Origin: Arenicella xantha
Lineage (GTDB): Bacteria > Pseudomonadota > Gammaproteobacteria > Arenicellales > Arenicellaceae
Assembly: GCF_003315245.1 (NCBI RefSeq)
Contig: NZ_QNRT01000001.1
Coordinates: 899,358-963,357 of the forward strand
Length of the DNA: 64,000 nucleotides
Direction of reading: 5' to 3'
The notes beneath the pieces are model-generated. The model was not told the DNA's origin. It saw nothing but the letters and a program-made list of their open reading frames with translations, and did not search any database. The translations under genes were made by a program, and so were the position numbers. Shown here piece after piece: positions 46,161-54,727 of this stretch; the stretch's first letter is position 1, and the number at the start of each line of letters is the position of its first letter.

Positions 46161-48221
46161 GTGCCATCTCACACAGACCCGAAAACGAGCAAAACCGTGA
46201 CCGAGCAAATACTCAACACCGAAATCGAACAGTACTCTGAATGGCGACAAAGTGTCAGCCAGGCTGTGCAAGATTTGAGTACCTTTCTCAAAGCCAAAAA
46301 CGTTACGGACTTACGAACACACCATCAGTTCGAAAACGTACTCGGCGCGCTGGCCGACGACAATCTGTCGGTGGCTTTTGTAGCCGAGTTTTCGCGCGGC
46401 AAATCAGAGATGATCAATACGATCTTCTTCGGCAATTACAAAAAACGTATTCTGCCATCTGGATCAGGTCGCACCACCATGTGCCCGACCGAGTTAATGT
46501 ACGATCCGAATCTCCCAAGCTCTGTGCGCTTATTGCCAATTGAGTCGCGGAAAGACGAACGCGCATTGTTTGAACTCAAAAAAGACCGAGAATTGTGGCA
46601 CGAAATTAAGTTTGATGCCGACGACGTCGATAGCGTAAGCGATGCGATGCAAGGTATGACCGACAACAAGTTAGTCAGTAAAGCATACGCCAAAGAACTA
46701 AAATTCGACTTACTGGAAGAAAAGAACGCTGAGCTTGGCCTACCGGTCAACGAATACGACGAAGTCGAAATTCCTAGCTGGCGACACGCGATCATTAACC
46801 TACCGCATCCATTACTGGAGCAAGGCTTAGTGATTCTCGACACGCCAGGGTTAAATGCGATTGGTGCTGAGCCCGAACTTACGATTAATCAGCTCGCTAC
46901 AGCACATACTGTCGTGTTCATTCTGTCGTTAGACACCGGCGTCACCGCTACCGACTTAGAACTGTGGCAGCAGCATCTCGACGGTGAGAAGTCCGGCGTC
47001 GACCGCAATCAGCGGAAACTGGTTGCCCTGAATAAAATAGATGCGCTTTGGGATGGCATCCGCAGCGACATCGAAATTCAAAACGAAATCGACGCACAAG
47101 TTCGTGCCACCGCCAAAACACTCAACTTAGACCCACGCAATATCTTTCCGGTATCGGCACAGAAAGGTCTAGTTGCCAAGCTCACGGAAGATGACGAGCT
47201 TCTTGCTAAAAGCAATATTCCAGCGCTTGAAAATGCAATTGCCAGCAAACTCATTCCTGAAAAACGCAAGATCGTGGTAGAGAAGGTGCGCGGCGCATTG
47301 GAGACTATTCTTGAATCAGCCAGCTCTATTATGGACAACCGTTTAAAGGATGCCGACGAGCACATCGCTGAATTGAAACAACTGAGCAGTAAAAACACTG
47401 ACGTTATTTCACACATCATGCTCAAAGTTCAAGGCGAAAAATCATCGCTTGAAAAAGACATGCAGCGTTATCAGGCCTTACGTGCCGTGTATTCCAAAGA
47501 AACCACCAAGTTAGTTCAAATGCTTAGCGGTGACAGACTGGAAAAACTGATTGCCATCACCAAACATAATATGGCTCGGTGCGCGTCATCAATTACACTT
47601 CAGAAAACCATTTCAAAGTTTTTTGAACGCCTGAATTACTACTTAGATAGCTCCATCAACCAAGCCAATGAGATTGCCGCGCTGTCAGAAAATATCACGC
47701 GCGACTTTGAACAAGATCATGGCATCGCTAATTTTAAGGTGCGACGCTTACGCTTAGAGAAGTTCAAACAAGAAGTGAATCGACTCGAAGTCAAACATCG
47801 ACACCTCAAAGACACCAGAACGCTGTTCTTTCGCGAACAAATGTCGATCACCAACCGCTTTTATGACTCGGTGTGCCAAGCCGCTCGTAAAATTTTCTCA
47901 CAGGCATTAAGAGACGCAACCAATTGGAATAACAATCTAATGGTGCCGATGGAAACCTACGTTCGAGAACATCATACTCAACTGCGCCGCCGATTGGAGA
48001 GTGTGAAACGCATCCATAAAGCGTCGGACACGGTCGAACAACGCCTGCAAGAACTCACGGTAATGCAAAGCCAGTTGGTCGAACAGCACACTCAATTCAC
48101 CACCTATCAAACGCAACTCACTGGCTTAATCAAAGAAGCTGAAGAGCAAAACAAGCCGAATGAAAAGGAAGAAAGCCCTAGCGCCGACATCTTATACTGG
48201 GATCACAAAGTTAATTTTTAA
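46161..48221 (+). CDS. Bacterial dynamin-like GTPase
   Basis: 686 residues if the GTG at 46161 is used; a GTG at 46197 is an alternative. The GTPase domain has G1 EFSRGKSE (76-83), G2 Thr in GRTTMCPTE, G3 LDTPGLNAIG and G4 ALNKIDALWD. The remaining ~330 residues are helical and Lys/Glu-rich with long coiled coils (LDEADEHIAEL-like and KRLESVKRIHKA-like segments). No obvious transmembrane helix pair is seen. It resembles dynamin-family proteins such as E. coli CrfC in layout. Two lipoprotein genes follow on the same strand, possibly as envelope partners. Role (membrane remodelling, chromosome, stress or phage defence) is unknown. Confidence 0.85.
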   Translation: MPSHTDPKTSKTVTEQILNTEIEQYSEWRQSVSQAVQDLSTFLKAKNVTDLRTHHQFENVLGALADDNLSVAFVAEFSRGKSEMINTIFFGNYKKRILPSGSGRTTMCPTELMYDPNLPSSVRLLPIESRKDERALFELKKDRELWHEIKFDADDVDSVSDAMQGMTDNKLVSKAYAKELKFDLLEEKNAELGLPVNEYDEVEIPSWRHAIINLPHPLLEQGLVILDTPGLNAIGAEPELTINQLATAHTVVFILSLDTGVTATDLELWQQHLDGEKSGVDRNQRKLVALNKIDALWDGIRSDIEIQNEIDAQVRATAKTLNLDPRNIFPVSAQKGLVAKLTEDDELLAKSNIPALENAIASKLIPEKRKIVVEKVRGALETILESASSIMDNRLKDADEHIAELKQLSSKNTDVISHIMLKVQGEKSSLEKDMQRYQALRAVYSKETTKLVQMLSGDRLEKLIAITKHNMARCASSITLQKTISKFFERLNYYLDSSINQANEIAALSENITRDFEQDHGIANFKVRRLRLEKFKQEVNRLEVKHRHLKDTRTLFFREQMSITNRFYDSVCQAARKIFSQALRDATNWNNNLMVPMETYVREHHTQLRRRLESVKRIHKASDTVEQRLQELTVMQSQLVEQHTQFTTYQTQLTGLIKEAEEQNKPNEKEESPSADILYWDHKVNF

Positions 48222-48317
48222 CTAAGTTAACTATTTGATTACGGGCCATTTGGCCAGTGCATTTCGTTACATAGCCTGTGTTACTATGATGAACACACAA
48301 AGTTACACACTCATAAT

Positions 48318-48662
48318 ATGTTGAATCGATTACTTACTAATCTGCGCGTGATTGCGCTGATTTCTACTTGCTTAACGCTCACTGCCTGCGGCGCTCACTA
48401 TGGTGCGGCACGATTTGTATCTGATCCACCTGGAGCTGAAGTCATTAACCTCGACGACGGAACCGTGATTGGCACGACACCGGTGACCATGTTCTGGAAA
48501 GACAGCACTGGCACACGTCAAATGGTCCCTATTCGGCTCAAAAAGGCCGGCTATTACGAGAAAGTTTCATCATTTTGGTTGAGCATGCGCCACACAAGTG
48601 AAAAACAAGCTCTCGAAAATGCGCAAGTTGTCGAAGTATCAATGCAGAAAAAAGGCGAATAA
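48318..48662 (+). CDS. Small PEGA-like lipoprotein
   Basis: 114 residues. The lipobox is LTLTAC with Gly following. The core VSDPPGAEVINLDDGTVIGTTPVTMFWK is typical of PEGA-domain beta-sandwiches, and RLKKAGYYEK continues the fold. It lies 96 bp after the dynamin-like gene and 31 bp before a second, related lipoprotein. Probably anchored in an envelope membrane. Function unknown. Confidence 0.75.
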   Translation: MLNRLLTNLRVIALISTCLTLTACGAHYGAARFVSDPPGAEVINLDDGTVIGTTPVTMFWKDSTGTRQMVPIRLKKAGYYEKVSSFWLSMRHTSEKQALENAQVVEVSMQKKGE

Positions 48663-48693
48663 CGCCCCCTATTCCAAACCAATAATAACTATT

Positions 48694-49044
48694 ATGAAAG
48701 AATCTTTGAAACTCCTGCTTGTTGTCTCGGCCTGCTCATTATTGATTGCCTGCGGTAACGGTAAACGCAATATCGCCATGCAAATTCACTCGGACCCGCT
48801 AGGCGCTTATGCGTTGATGCAGGTAAAGCATGAAGGCAATGACAGCCCTGAGTGGATATTTTTGGGGCCAACGCCAGTCGTACTCGATAAATCAATCCGC
48901 TTCGATGGAGCCACTAGCGTCACATTAAAGGTGATTCGACCTGGGTTTTACGAGCAAGAGAAAACTTGGCGCGCTAAGGATTTCATTAAGGACTATAAAA
49001 AATACGGGAAAATTTCTTGGGTTCCCAATATGGTCAAACAGTAG
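48694..49044 (+). CDS. Small PEGA-like lipoprotein, paralogue of the preceding one
   Basis: 116 residues from the ATG at 48694, giving the lipobox LLIAC. A longer in-frame start at 48598 would overlap the preceding gene and hide the signal peptide. IHSDPLGAYALMQ, LGPTPVVLDK and VIRPGFYEQEKTW align in pattern with the previous gene (DPPGAEV, GTTPVTM, KKAGYYEK), so the two look like tandem paralogues. No function is known. Confidence 0.72.
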   Translation: MKESLKLLLVVSACSLLIACGNGKRNIAMQIHSDPLGAYALMQVKHEGNDSPEWIFLGPTPVVLDKSIRFDGATSVTLKVIRPGFYEQEKTWRAKDFIKDYKKYGKISWVPNMVKQ

Positions 49045-49077
49045 CCCAACATTCGCAACGCCAAGCAAAACGCATTA

Positions 49078-49102
49078 GCTCACTCTGAATCACAGAGTGA
49101 GC
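49078..49102. terminator. Perfect 10-bp hairpin after the lipoprotein pair
   Basis: GCTCACTCTG (49078-49087), loop AATCA, CAGAGTGAGC (49093-49102). It follows the second lipoprotein and precedes the convergent ferredoxin gene. No strong T-run, so termination is probable but unproven. Confidence 0.5.
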
Positions 49103-49322
49103 CTCTTGGCCAAACTTCAGAAAGAAACCCTAAGACGAAACCTCAGATAGTCTAGCTCGAGCAAGCATCATCCAGCCTGCCCTCGAAAATCGCTCGCTGC
49201 GGCCCAATCCTCAATGACATAACAGTGCGCGGCAAATACCGCAAGCTTACGTTAAACCGCTAATTTCTCTATCGAACGGCCTTGATTGCAGTCAATCTAA
49301 GGTCTGCGCGACGCTCTACTTG

Positions 49323-49610
<288 letters not shown>

Positions 49611-49614
49611 CTAA

Positions 49615-50124
49615 TTAGGAATTTTTACTCTTGGGAGTATCGGTATTAGCCCATTTCACTTGCATTGCCTGCTCGACATGACTCGGAACAAAGCTACTAA
49701 TATCACCTTGGTAATAAGAAATCTCACGCACCAGAGACGACGAAATAAAGTAATTCGCCTCCAGCGGAGTTAAAAAGATCGTCTCAACATTACTGTTTAA
49801 ACGACGGTTCGCAGAGGCCAACTGAAACTCATATTCAAAATCAGAAACCGCGCGCAATCCACGAATCACAAACTTAGCGTTTTTACGCACAACAAAGTTC
49901 ACTAACAGATCATCGAAACTCTCTACGCGCACATGCGGAATATGTTCGACCGCCTCATCAACCATTGCCACCCGTTCAGCCGTACTAAACAGAGGATTTT
50001 TACGAGGGTTATCTGACACAGCAATTATAACTTCATCAAATATCTGCTCAGCACGCGCCACTAGGTCGAGGTGACCATTGGTGATCGGGTCAAAAGTGCC
50101 GGGATAAATAGCGATTTTTTTCAT
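49615..50124 (-). CDS. coaD: Phosphopantetheine adenylyltransferase
   Basis: 169 residues. YPGTFDPITNGHLD holds the nucleotidyltransferase HxGH-type motif (here NGH), with the KFVIRGLRAVSDFEYE and ISSSLVRE segments following. It makes dephospho-CoA from phosphopantetheine and ATP. Lies 18 bp after rsmD, giving rsmD-coaD-ferredoxin as one operon. Confidence 0.96.
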   Translation of the reverse strand: MKKIAIYPGTFDPITNGHLDLVARAEQIFDEVIIAVSDNPRKNPLFSTAERVAMVDEAVEHIPHVRVESFDDLLVNFVVRKNAKFVIRGLRAVSDFEYEFQLASANRRLNSNVETIFLTPLEANYFISSSLVREISYYQGDISSFVPSHVEQAMQVKWANTDTPKSKNS

Positions 50125-50142
50125 GCGCGGAGTATACCTTAT

Positions 50143-50712
50143 TTAGTGGCGATATAGATGATAGCGGCTCTGCCCTGCCTTGCCACTTCGATGCAACACC
50201 CAATTTTCTGGAATTACGATCGAATCGTCGTGCGCATGATGCTCAATATAGACCATTGCACCATCACTCAACCAGCCCGGCTGATTAAGTAAATCAATGG
50301 CCGGTTGTAACAAGTGAGCTTGAAATGGAGGGTCCAGAAACACCAAATCAAAACACTCATGATTGGGCGCTCGCAAGAAATTCAGCGCATCACCGGTTGA
50401 TACCGTTGCAGCATCCGCTGCATCCAACTTTGTGAGGTTCTGCCGCAATTGATCCGCAACACGACGCTCCGACTCTACAAACTGAACGTATTTCGCCGAC
50501 CTAGACAGACATTCAAGGCCGAGAACCCCACTACCAGCGAATAAATCCAAACACCGCGCAGCTGGCACGTCATGCATCAGCCAGTTAAACAACGTCTCTC
50601 TGACCCTGTCCGTCGTTGGTCGTAGCCCGTCGTGATCGAGCACAGGTAGGCGACGCCCACGCCAGCGACCTGAGATAATTCGAATGGAGTTCGTTTTAAC
50701 ACGCTTGTTCAT
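50143..50712 (-). CDS. rsmD: 16S rRNA (guanine(966)-N2)-methyltransferase
   Basis: 189 residues from the ATG at 50712. The frame runs further upstream, but that would enter ftsY; conserved homology starts at RIISGRWRGRRLPV. LDLFAGSGVLGLE is the SAM-binding motif I and LVFLDPPF is the DPPF catalytic motif. It methylates G966 in 16S rRNA. It is divergent from ftsY, the standard gammaproteobacterial neighbour. Confidence 0.95.
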   Translation of the reverse strand: MNKRVKTNSIRIISGRWRGRRLPVLDHDGLRPTTDRVRETLFNWLMHDVPAARCLDLFAGSGVLGLECLSRSAKYVQFVESERRVADQLRQNLTKLDAADAATVSTGDALNFLRAPNHECFDLVFLDPPFQAHLLQPAIDLLNQPGWLSDGAMVYIEHHAHDDSIVIPENWVLHRSGKAGQSRYHLYRH

Positions 50713-50799
50713 TGTGATTTCTGAGACAATCCCTACAATAGAGCCCCATGACAAGGCCCATCTTTTTAGCTGGCCAACTTTACCACAGACGTAACGAGA

Positions 50800-51852
50800 A
50801 TGAGCGAATCCAACCCACCTCAAAACGGTGACGATACCAAACCAGAAGCCAAGAAATCCGGTCTTGCGCGTTTTTTCGGGCGATCCAAAAGCACCGATAC
50901 GGCAACAGCCGAGACGCAAAGCGCACCGAAAGCCCCTGCTACGGTAGAGGACGGACTGAGTAAAAGTCGCTCAAGTTTATTGGGCAAGATCGGCGATGTG
51001 TTCAAAGGAACATTTGATCTCAATGACGACTTATTCGAAGAGCTTGAAGAGGTACTCATTACCAGCGATATCGGCGTCGAAGCCAGCCTCGAGTTAGTAG
51101 AGCGCTTACGCGAACGGGTAAAGCAAGACAAAATCCAAGATGCCAACGGCGTTGTTGCTGGCTTGCGAGCCGAAATAGCCACCATGCTCAAACCGGCCCA
51201 ACAAGAATGGAATGTATTGCATCAACGGCCATACGTCATGCTAATGGTAGGCGTCAATGGTGTTGGTAAGACCACCACAACTGCCAAGATTGCCAAACAA
51301 TTCAAAGACCAAGGCCGCTCGGTTATGTTTGCCGCTGCCGACACATTTCGCGCGGCGGCTACTGAACAGCTTCAGGAATGGGGTCGACGCTTGGATATAC
51401 CCGTGGTCGCGCAAGGCCATGGCGCCGATGCCGCCGCAGTTGCCCACGACGCTCTAACATCAGCCATCGTAAAAGGCACACACATTCTGATGATTGACAC
51501 CGCAGGCCGGTTGCATACGCAATCAGACTTGATGGAACAGTTGCAAAAAATCAATCGTGTACTGGCTAACTTAGACCCTTCTATGCCGCATGAAGTCATG
51601 CAAATCTTAGACGCCGGCACCGGCCAAAATGCACTGACTCAGCTCGACCACTTTAAAGAAGCGGTCGGTGTGAACAGCGTTTGTTTAACCAAGCTGGACG
51701 GTTCAGCCAAAGGCGGACTGGCGATTTCAATCACACAGAAATACCAATTACCGATTCGCTACTTAGGCGTTGGCGAAGGCTTTGACGATTTACAAGCTTT
51801 CGACGCCGAAGCCTTTGCCGCAGCACTTGTGCCTGACCTCAACCAAGCATAG
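50800..51852 (+). CDS. ftsY: Signal recognition particle receptor FtsY
   Basis: 350 residues. A short acidic/Lys-rich A domain (1-55) precedes the N domain (LFEELEEVLITSDIGVEASLEL) and the G domain: GVNGVGKTTTTAKIA, DTFRAAATEQL, DTAGRLHTQSDLMEQ, TKLDGSAKGG. It is the GTPase receptor for SRP at the inner membrane. It is the first gene of ftsY-ftsE-ftsX, with ftsE 21 bp downstream. Confidence 0.97.
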   Translation: MSESNPPQNGDDTKPEAKKSGLARFFGRSKSTDTATAETQSAPKAPATVEDGLSKSRSSLLGKIGDVFKGTFDLNDDLFEELEEVLITSDIGVEASLELVERLRERVKQDKIQDANGVVAGLRAEIATMLKPAQQEWNVLHQRPYVMLMVGVNGVGKTTTTAKIAKQFKDQGRSVMFAAADTFRAAATEQLQEWGRRLDIPVVAQGHGADAAAVAHDALTSAIVKGTHILMIDTAGRLHTQSDLMEQLQKINRVLANLDPSMPHEVMQILDAGTGQNALTQLDHFKEAVGVNSVCLTKLDGSAKGGLAISITQKYQLPIRYLGVGEGFDDLQAFDAEAFAAALVPDLNQA

Positions 51853-51873
51853 TCACCAGAGCCGAATCACCGC

Positions 51874-52569
51874 ATGATTAAACTCAGCCACGTAACCAAA
51901 CGCTACCCGAACGGGCACGAAGCCCTGCACGACGTCAGCTTCGACATCAAGCCTGGCGAAATGGTATTTGTTGCCGGTCACTCCGGCGCTGGCAAGAGCA
52001 CCTTATTCAAGTTAATCACGCGTATCGAGAAGCCAACATCGGGGCAGATATTAGTTGACCAACAAAATCTGGTTCGCCTTCCTGAGCGAAAAATCCCAGC
52101 CTTACGGCGCGACATCGGCGTGATATTTCAAGATCACAAACTGTTGATGGATCGTTCAGTGTTTGACAATGTAGCACTGCCGCTTATTGTGATTGGCATG
52201 CCGCATGACGAAATTCAAAAGCGGGTTCGCGCCGCACTTGGCAAAGTCGGACTGGCGGGTAAAGAGAAGCAACTACCGATCACACTATCCGGTGGCGAAC
52301 AACAGCGTGTTGGCATCGCCCGCGCAGTCATCAATCGGCCTAATATATTGCTAGCCGATGAGCCGACAGGCAATCTTGACGATGCTCTGTCCGACGAAAT
52401 CATCGATATTTTTGCTGATTTTAATCAAGTCGGCGTCACTGTCGTCATAGCCACGCATGATTCACGCCAAATTGAACGACTCGGAAGTCGGACCTTGCAC
52501 CTAGCACATGGCCAGCTGATAAATGAGCCCGTCAGTAATCCAACTGAGACTATGTTGGAGAACCAATAA
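51874..52569 (+). CDS. ftsE: Cell division ATP-binding protein FtsE
   Basis: 231 residues. Walker A is GHSGAGKST, signature LSGGEQQR, Walker [15 protein letters not shown]-loop IATHD. The FtsEX complex links the divisome to peptidoglycan hydrolase activation. The stop overlaps the start of ftsX by one base, so they are coupled. Confidence 0.96.
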   Translation: MIKLSHVTKRYPNGHEALHDVSFDIKPGEMVFVAGHSGAGKSTLFKLITRIEKPTSGQILVDQQNLVRLPERKIPALRRDIGVIFQDHKLLMDRSVFDNVALPLIVIGMPHDEIQKRVRAALGKVGLAGKEKQLPITLSGGEQQRVGIARAVINRPNILLADEPTGNLDDALSDEIIDIFADFNQVGVTVVIATHDSRQIERLGSRTLHLAHGQLINEPVSNPTETMLENQ

Positions 52570-53501
52570 TGTTGACCTATTTGACTCGGCATTTACAGGT
52601 ACTATTCGCCACGCTTGGCGATATTCGACGTACCCCGATGGCCTCCATCAACACCGTATTGATTATTGCCATAGCACTGCTGTTGCCGTGCTTGCTATTT
52701 ATCGCCATCAAGAGCGCTGAGAGCTTAAACACCAATTGGCAGGGCCGACCACAGATTACGATTTTTCTGCAAAAAGACATTAGCGAAAGCACCGCTCAAG
52801 CTTTATTCCAAGAAATACAATTGCATCCCGCGATAGAACTGGCCGAGTTTATTAGCCCAGAAAGCGCACTGGAAGAATTTCGCATCTTAAGCAGCCAGGC
52901 CAGCGATGTATCACTTGAACAAGAACTGGAATTCTTGGGAGAAAATCCACTACCGCCGTCGATCGTAGTCATGCCCGACCAGAGCTCGGCACAAACAGAC
53001 AAACTGCTAGCCCTACGCGACGAACTCAATACCTTTGACGGAATTGACACCGTGCGCCTTGACCTTGAGTGGACTGACCGATTCAACGCCCTGCTCAATG
53101 TCTTTACTCGGGTATCAGTACTACTTAGCGCCTTACTTGCAGTGGGCCTCATCGTAATTATCGGCAACACTATCAAATTGTTGATTTTTAATCGTCGGCA
53201 TGAAATCGAGATTACTAAATTGGTCGGTGGCACCGACACCTTCGTCAGACGGCCATTCTTGTACTATGGCACCTTGTTCGGGCTCTTCGGCGCTTTGCTC
53301 ACACTGGTGCTTCTGCTTGTTGCCGGCAAAACCGTAGACGCCCCGCTCAACCGGCTGGCCGAGCTGTATCAGTCTTCAGCACTTCTGTACCAATTACGAC
53401 CGGTGGATATGCTTGCAATCGTACTTGGCGGCAGTTTAATCGGCTGGCTCGCTGCCCGTTGGTCAGTGGCACAACACCTGCGTGACATACAACCAAGATA
53501 G
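52569..53501 (+). CDS. ftsX: Cell division permease-like protein FtsX
   Basis: 310 residues. Cytoplasmic N-terminus, first TM helix (NTVLIIAIALLLPCLLF), a ~120-residue periplasmic domain (residues 60-165), then three more TM helices in the C-terminal half with the conserved NRRHEIEITKLVGGTDTFVRRPF segment. It forms the membrane part of FtsEX and signals to cell-wall hydrolase activators. Normal length. Confidence 0.95.
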   Translation: MLTYLTRHLQVLFATLGDIRRTPMASINTVLIIAIALLLPCLLFIAIKSAESLNTNWQGRPQITIFLQKDISESTAQALFQEIQLHPAIELAEFISPESALEEFRILSSQASDVSLEQELEFLGENPLPPSIVVMPDQSSAQTDKLLALRDELNTFDGIDTVRLDLEWTDRFNALLNVFTRVSVLLSALLAVGLIVIIGNTIKLLIFNRRHEIEITKLVGGTDTFVRRPFLYYGTLFGLFGALLTLVLLLVAGKTVDAPLNRLAELYQSSALLYQLRPVDMLAIVLGGSLIGWLAARWSVAQHLRDIQPR

Positions 53502-53607
53502 GCAAAGCAATCTAAACATTTAGCCTACTGACGTGCGATACACTGATTAATGTAAGCATTTGACTTGAAAAGCGGTCTGATATCCCTAAGAAGAACGTTA
53601 AAAGATG

Positions 53608-53637
53608 CTTTAATAACTTTTAGTTATTAAAGTTTTT
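53608..53637 (+). repeat. AT-rich perfect palindrome, possible ftsX terminator
   Basis: CTTTAATAAC (53608-53617) and GTTATTAAAG (53623-53632) are perfect 10-bp arms around TTTTA, followed by TTTTT. The stem is AT-rich, so termination would be weak; it could equally be an operator for the rpoH promoter region just downstream. Confidence 0.55.
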
Positions 53638-53660
53638 GCTTTTGACAGAAATTTAATTTA

Positions 53661-53687
53661 TTAGCACTCAGATTGCCCGAGTGCTAA
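53661..53687 (+). promoter_or_regulatory. CIRCE element (HrcA operator) upstream of rpoH
   Basis: TTAGCACTC at 53661-53669, a 9-base spacer, GAGTGCTAA at 53679-53687: an exact match to the CIRCE consensus for the heat-shock repressor HrcA. It is 73 bases before the rpoH start. A weak promoter (TTGCTT at 53636-53641, then TATTAG at 53659-53664, 17-base spacing) would place the transcript start inside the element, the usual arrangement for repression. Confidence 0.92.
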
Positions 53688-53759
53688 AATCTTAGCTAAT
53701 ACGGCATCTAATGCTAGATAGCCGCTAAGAGTAACTCGTAAGAGTTTAGGAGAATTTAC

Positions 53760-54617
53760 ATGACAACAACCAATATTGCAGTTAATCCTGTTTCATTACC
53801 TCAGGACACCAACTTAGCCGGCTTTTTAAAAGTAGCTAATAGTGCACCGGTGTTGTCGGCTGAAACAGAAGCTCAACTGGCCCGTCGTTTCCGCGACGAG
53901 GAAGATGTTGATGCAGCTCGCCAACTTGTTGTATCGCAACTACGGAACGTGATCCACGTTGCTAAGAGCTTTACAGGTTATGGTTTACCTGTCGCTGATT
54001 TGATCCAAGAGGGGAATATCGGCCTAATGAAGGCGGTTAAGAACTTTGACCCTGAGCGCGGCATTCGCCTAGTTTCATACGCAGTACATTGGATCAAAGC
54101 TGAAATCTATGAGTACGTGCTCAAGAACTGGAAGATTGTGAAAGTAGCCACTACCAAGGCCCAACGCAAACTCTTTTTCAACTTACGTAAGTCACGTAAG
54201 TCGCTGAGCGCAATGACTGAACAAGAAACTCAAGATTTAGCAAGTCGCTTAGACGTGCCGGTGAAAACAGTGCGCGATATGGAAATACGCTTAACGTCGA
54301 CCGATGTTGCATTTGATGGCAACGACAGTGACGATGATGAGTTCACTACCAGCCCATCGGCCTATTTGCCAGACATGCGCTACAACCCAGAAGAGTTGGC
54401 CATGAAAACTGAAAACAGTGACAATAACCGCGAGTCGCTGTACGCCGCAATCGAAGATCTAGACGATCGCAGTAAGGATATCTTACAGCGTCGCTGGTTG
54501 AGCGATCAAAAGGCGACATTGCATGAACTTGCTGCCGAGTACAATGTCTCAGCGGAACGCATTCGTCAGATCGAAAAACGCGCGATGCAAAAAATGAAAG
54601 GTCACATCGCTGCGTAA
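53760..54617 (+). CDS. rpoH: RNA polymerase heat-shock sigma factor sigma-32
   Basis: 285 residues. Region 2 has LIQEGNIGLMKAVKNFDPERG and SYAVHWIKAEIYEYV. The RpoH box QRKLFFNLRK is intact, and region 4 has the HTH TLHELAAEYNVSAERIRQIEKRA. It directs transcription of heat-shock genes. It follows ftsX, the standard order, but with a perfect CIRCE site before it and a strong terminator after it, so it is probably its own unit with HrcA control in addition to the usual RNA/DnaK-level control. Confidence 0.97.
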   Translation: MTTTNIAVNPVSLPQDTNLAGFLKVANSAPVLSAETEAQLARRFRDEEDVDAARQLVVSQLRNVIHVAKSFTGYGLPVADLIQEGNIGLMKAVKNFDPERGIRLVSYAVHWIKAEIYEYVLKNWKIVKVATTKAQRKLFFNLRKSRKSLSAMTEQETQDLASRLDVPVKTVRDMEIRLTSTDVAFDGNDSDDDEFTTSPSAYLPDMRYNPEELAMKTENSDNNRESLYAAIEDLDDRSKDILQRRWLSDQKATLHELAAEYNVSAERIRQIEKRAMQKMKGHIAA

Positions 54618-54650
54618 GGTCTAATACCATAAGGCATTACTGAGCAAACT

Positions 54651-54679
54651 AGGCTCTTTCGCAAGAAAGAGCCTTTTTT
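54651..54679 (+). terminator. Rho-independent terminator of rpoH
   Basis: AGGCTCTTTC (54651-54660), loop GCAA, GAAAGAGCCT (54665-54674), then TTTTT. Perfect 10-bp stem. Confidence 0.93.
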
Positions 54680-54727
54680 ATAGCGTGTGGATAGACATGC
54701 GGAACCAAAAATACAATAGGAACAACA

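Noticed and set aside
46008..46271. Minus-strand frame of 87 codons before the dynamin gene
   Set aside because: It overlaps the dynamin start on the other strand, has no recognisable family and no clear ribosome site.
48598..48693. Longer start for the second lipoprotein
   Set aside because: It would overlap the first lipoprotein and bury the lipobox 50 residues in.
50713..50919. N-terminal extension of RsmD
   Set aside because: It would overlap the ftsY start on the opposite strand; conserved sequence begins after the ATG at 50712.
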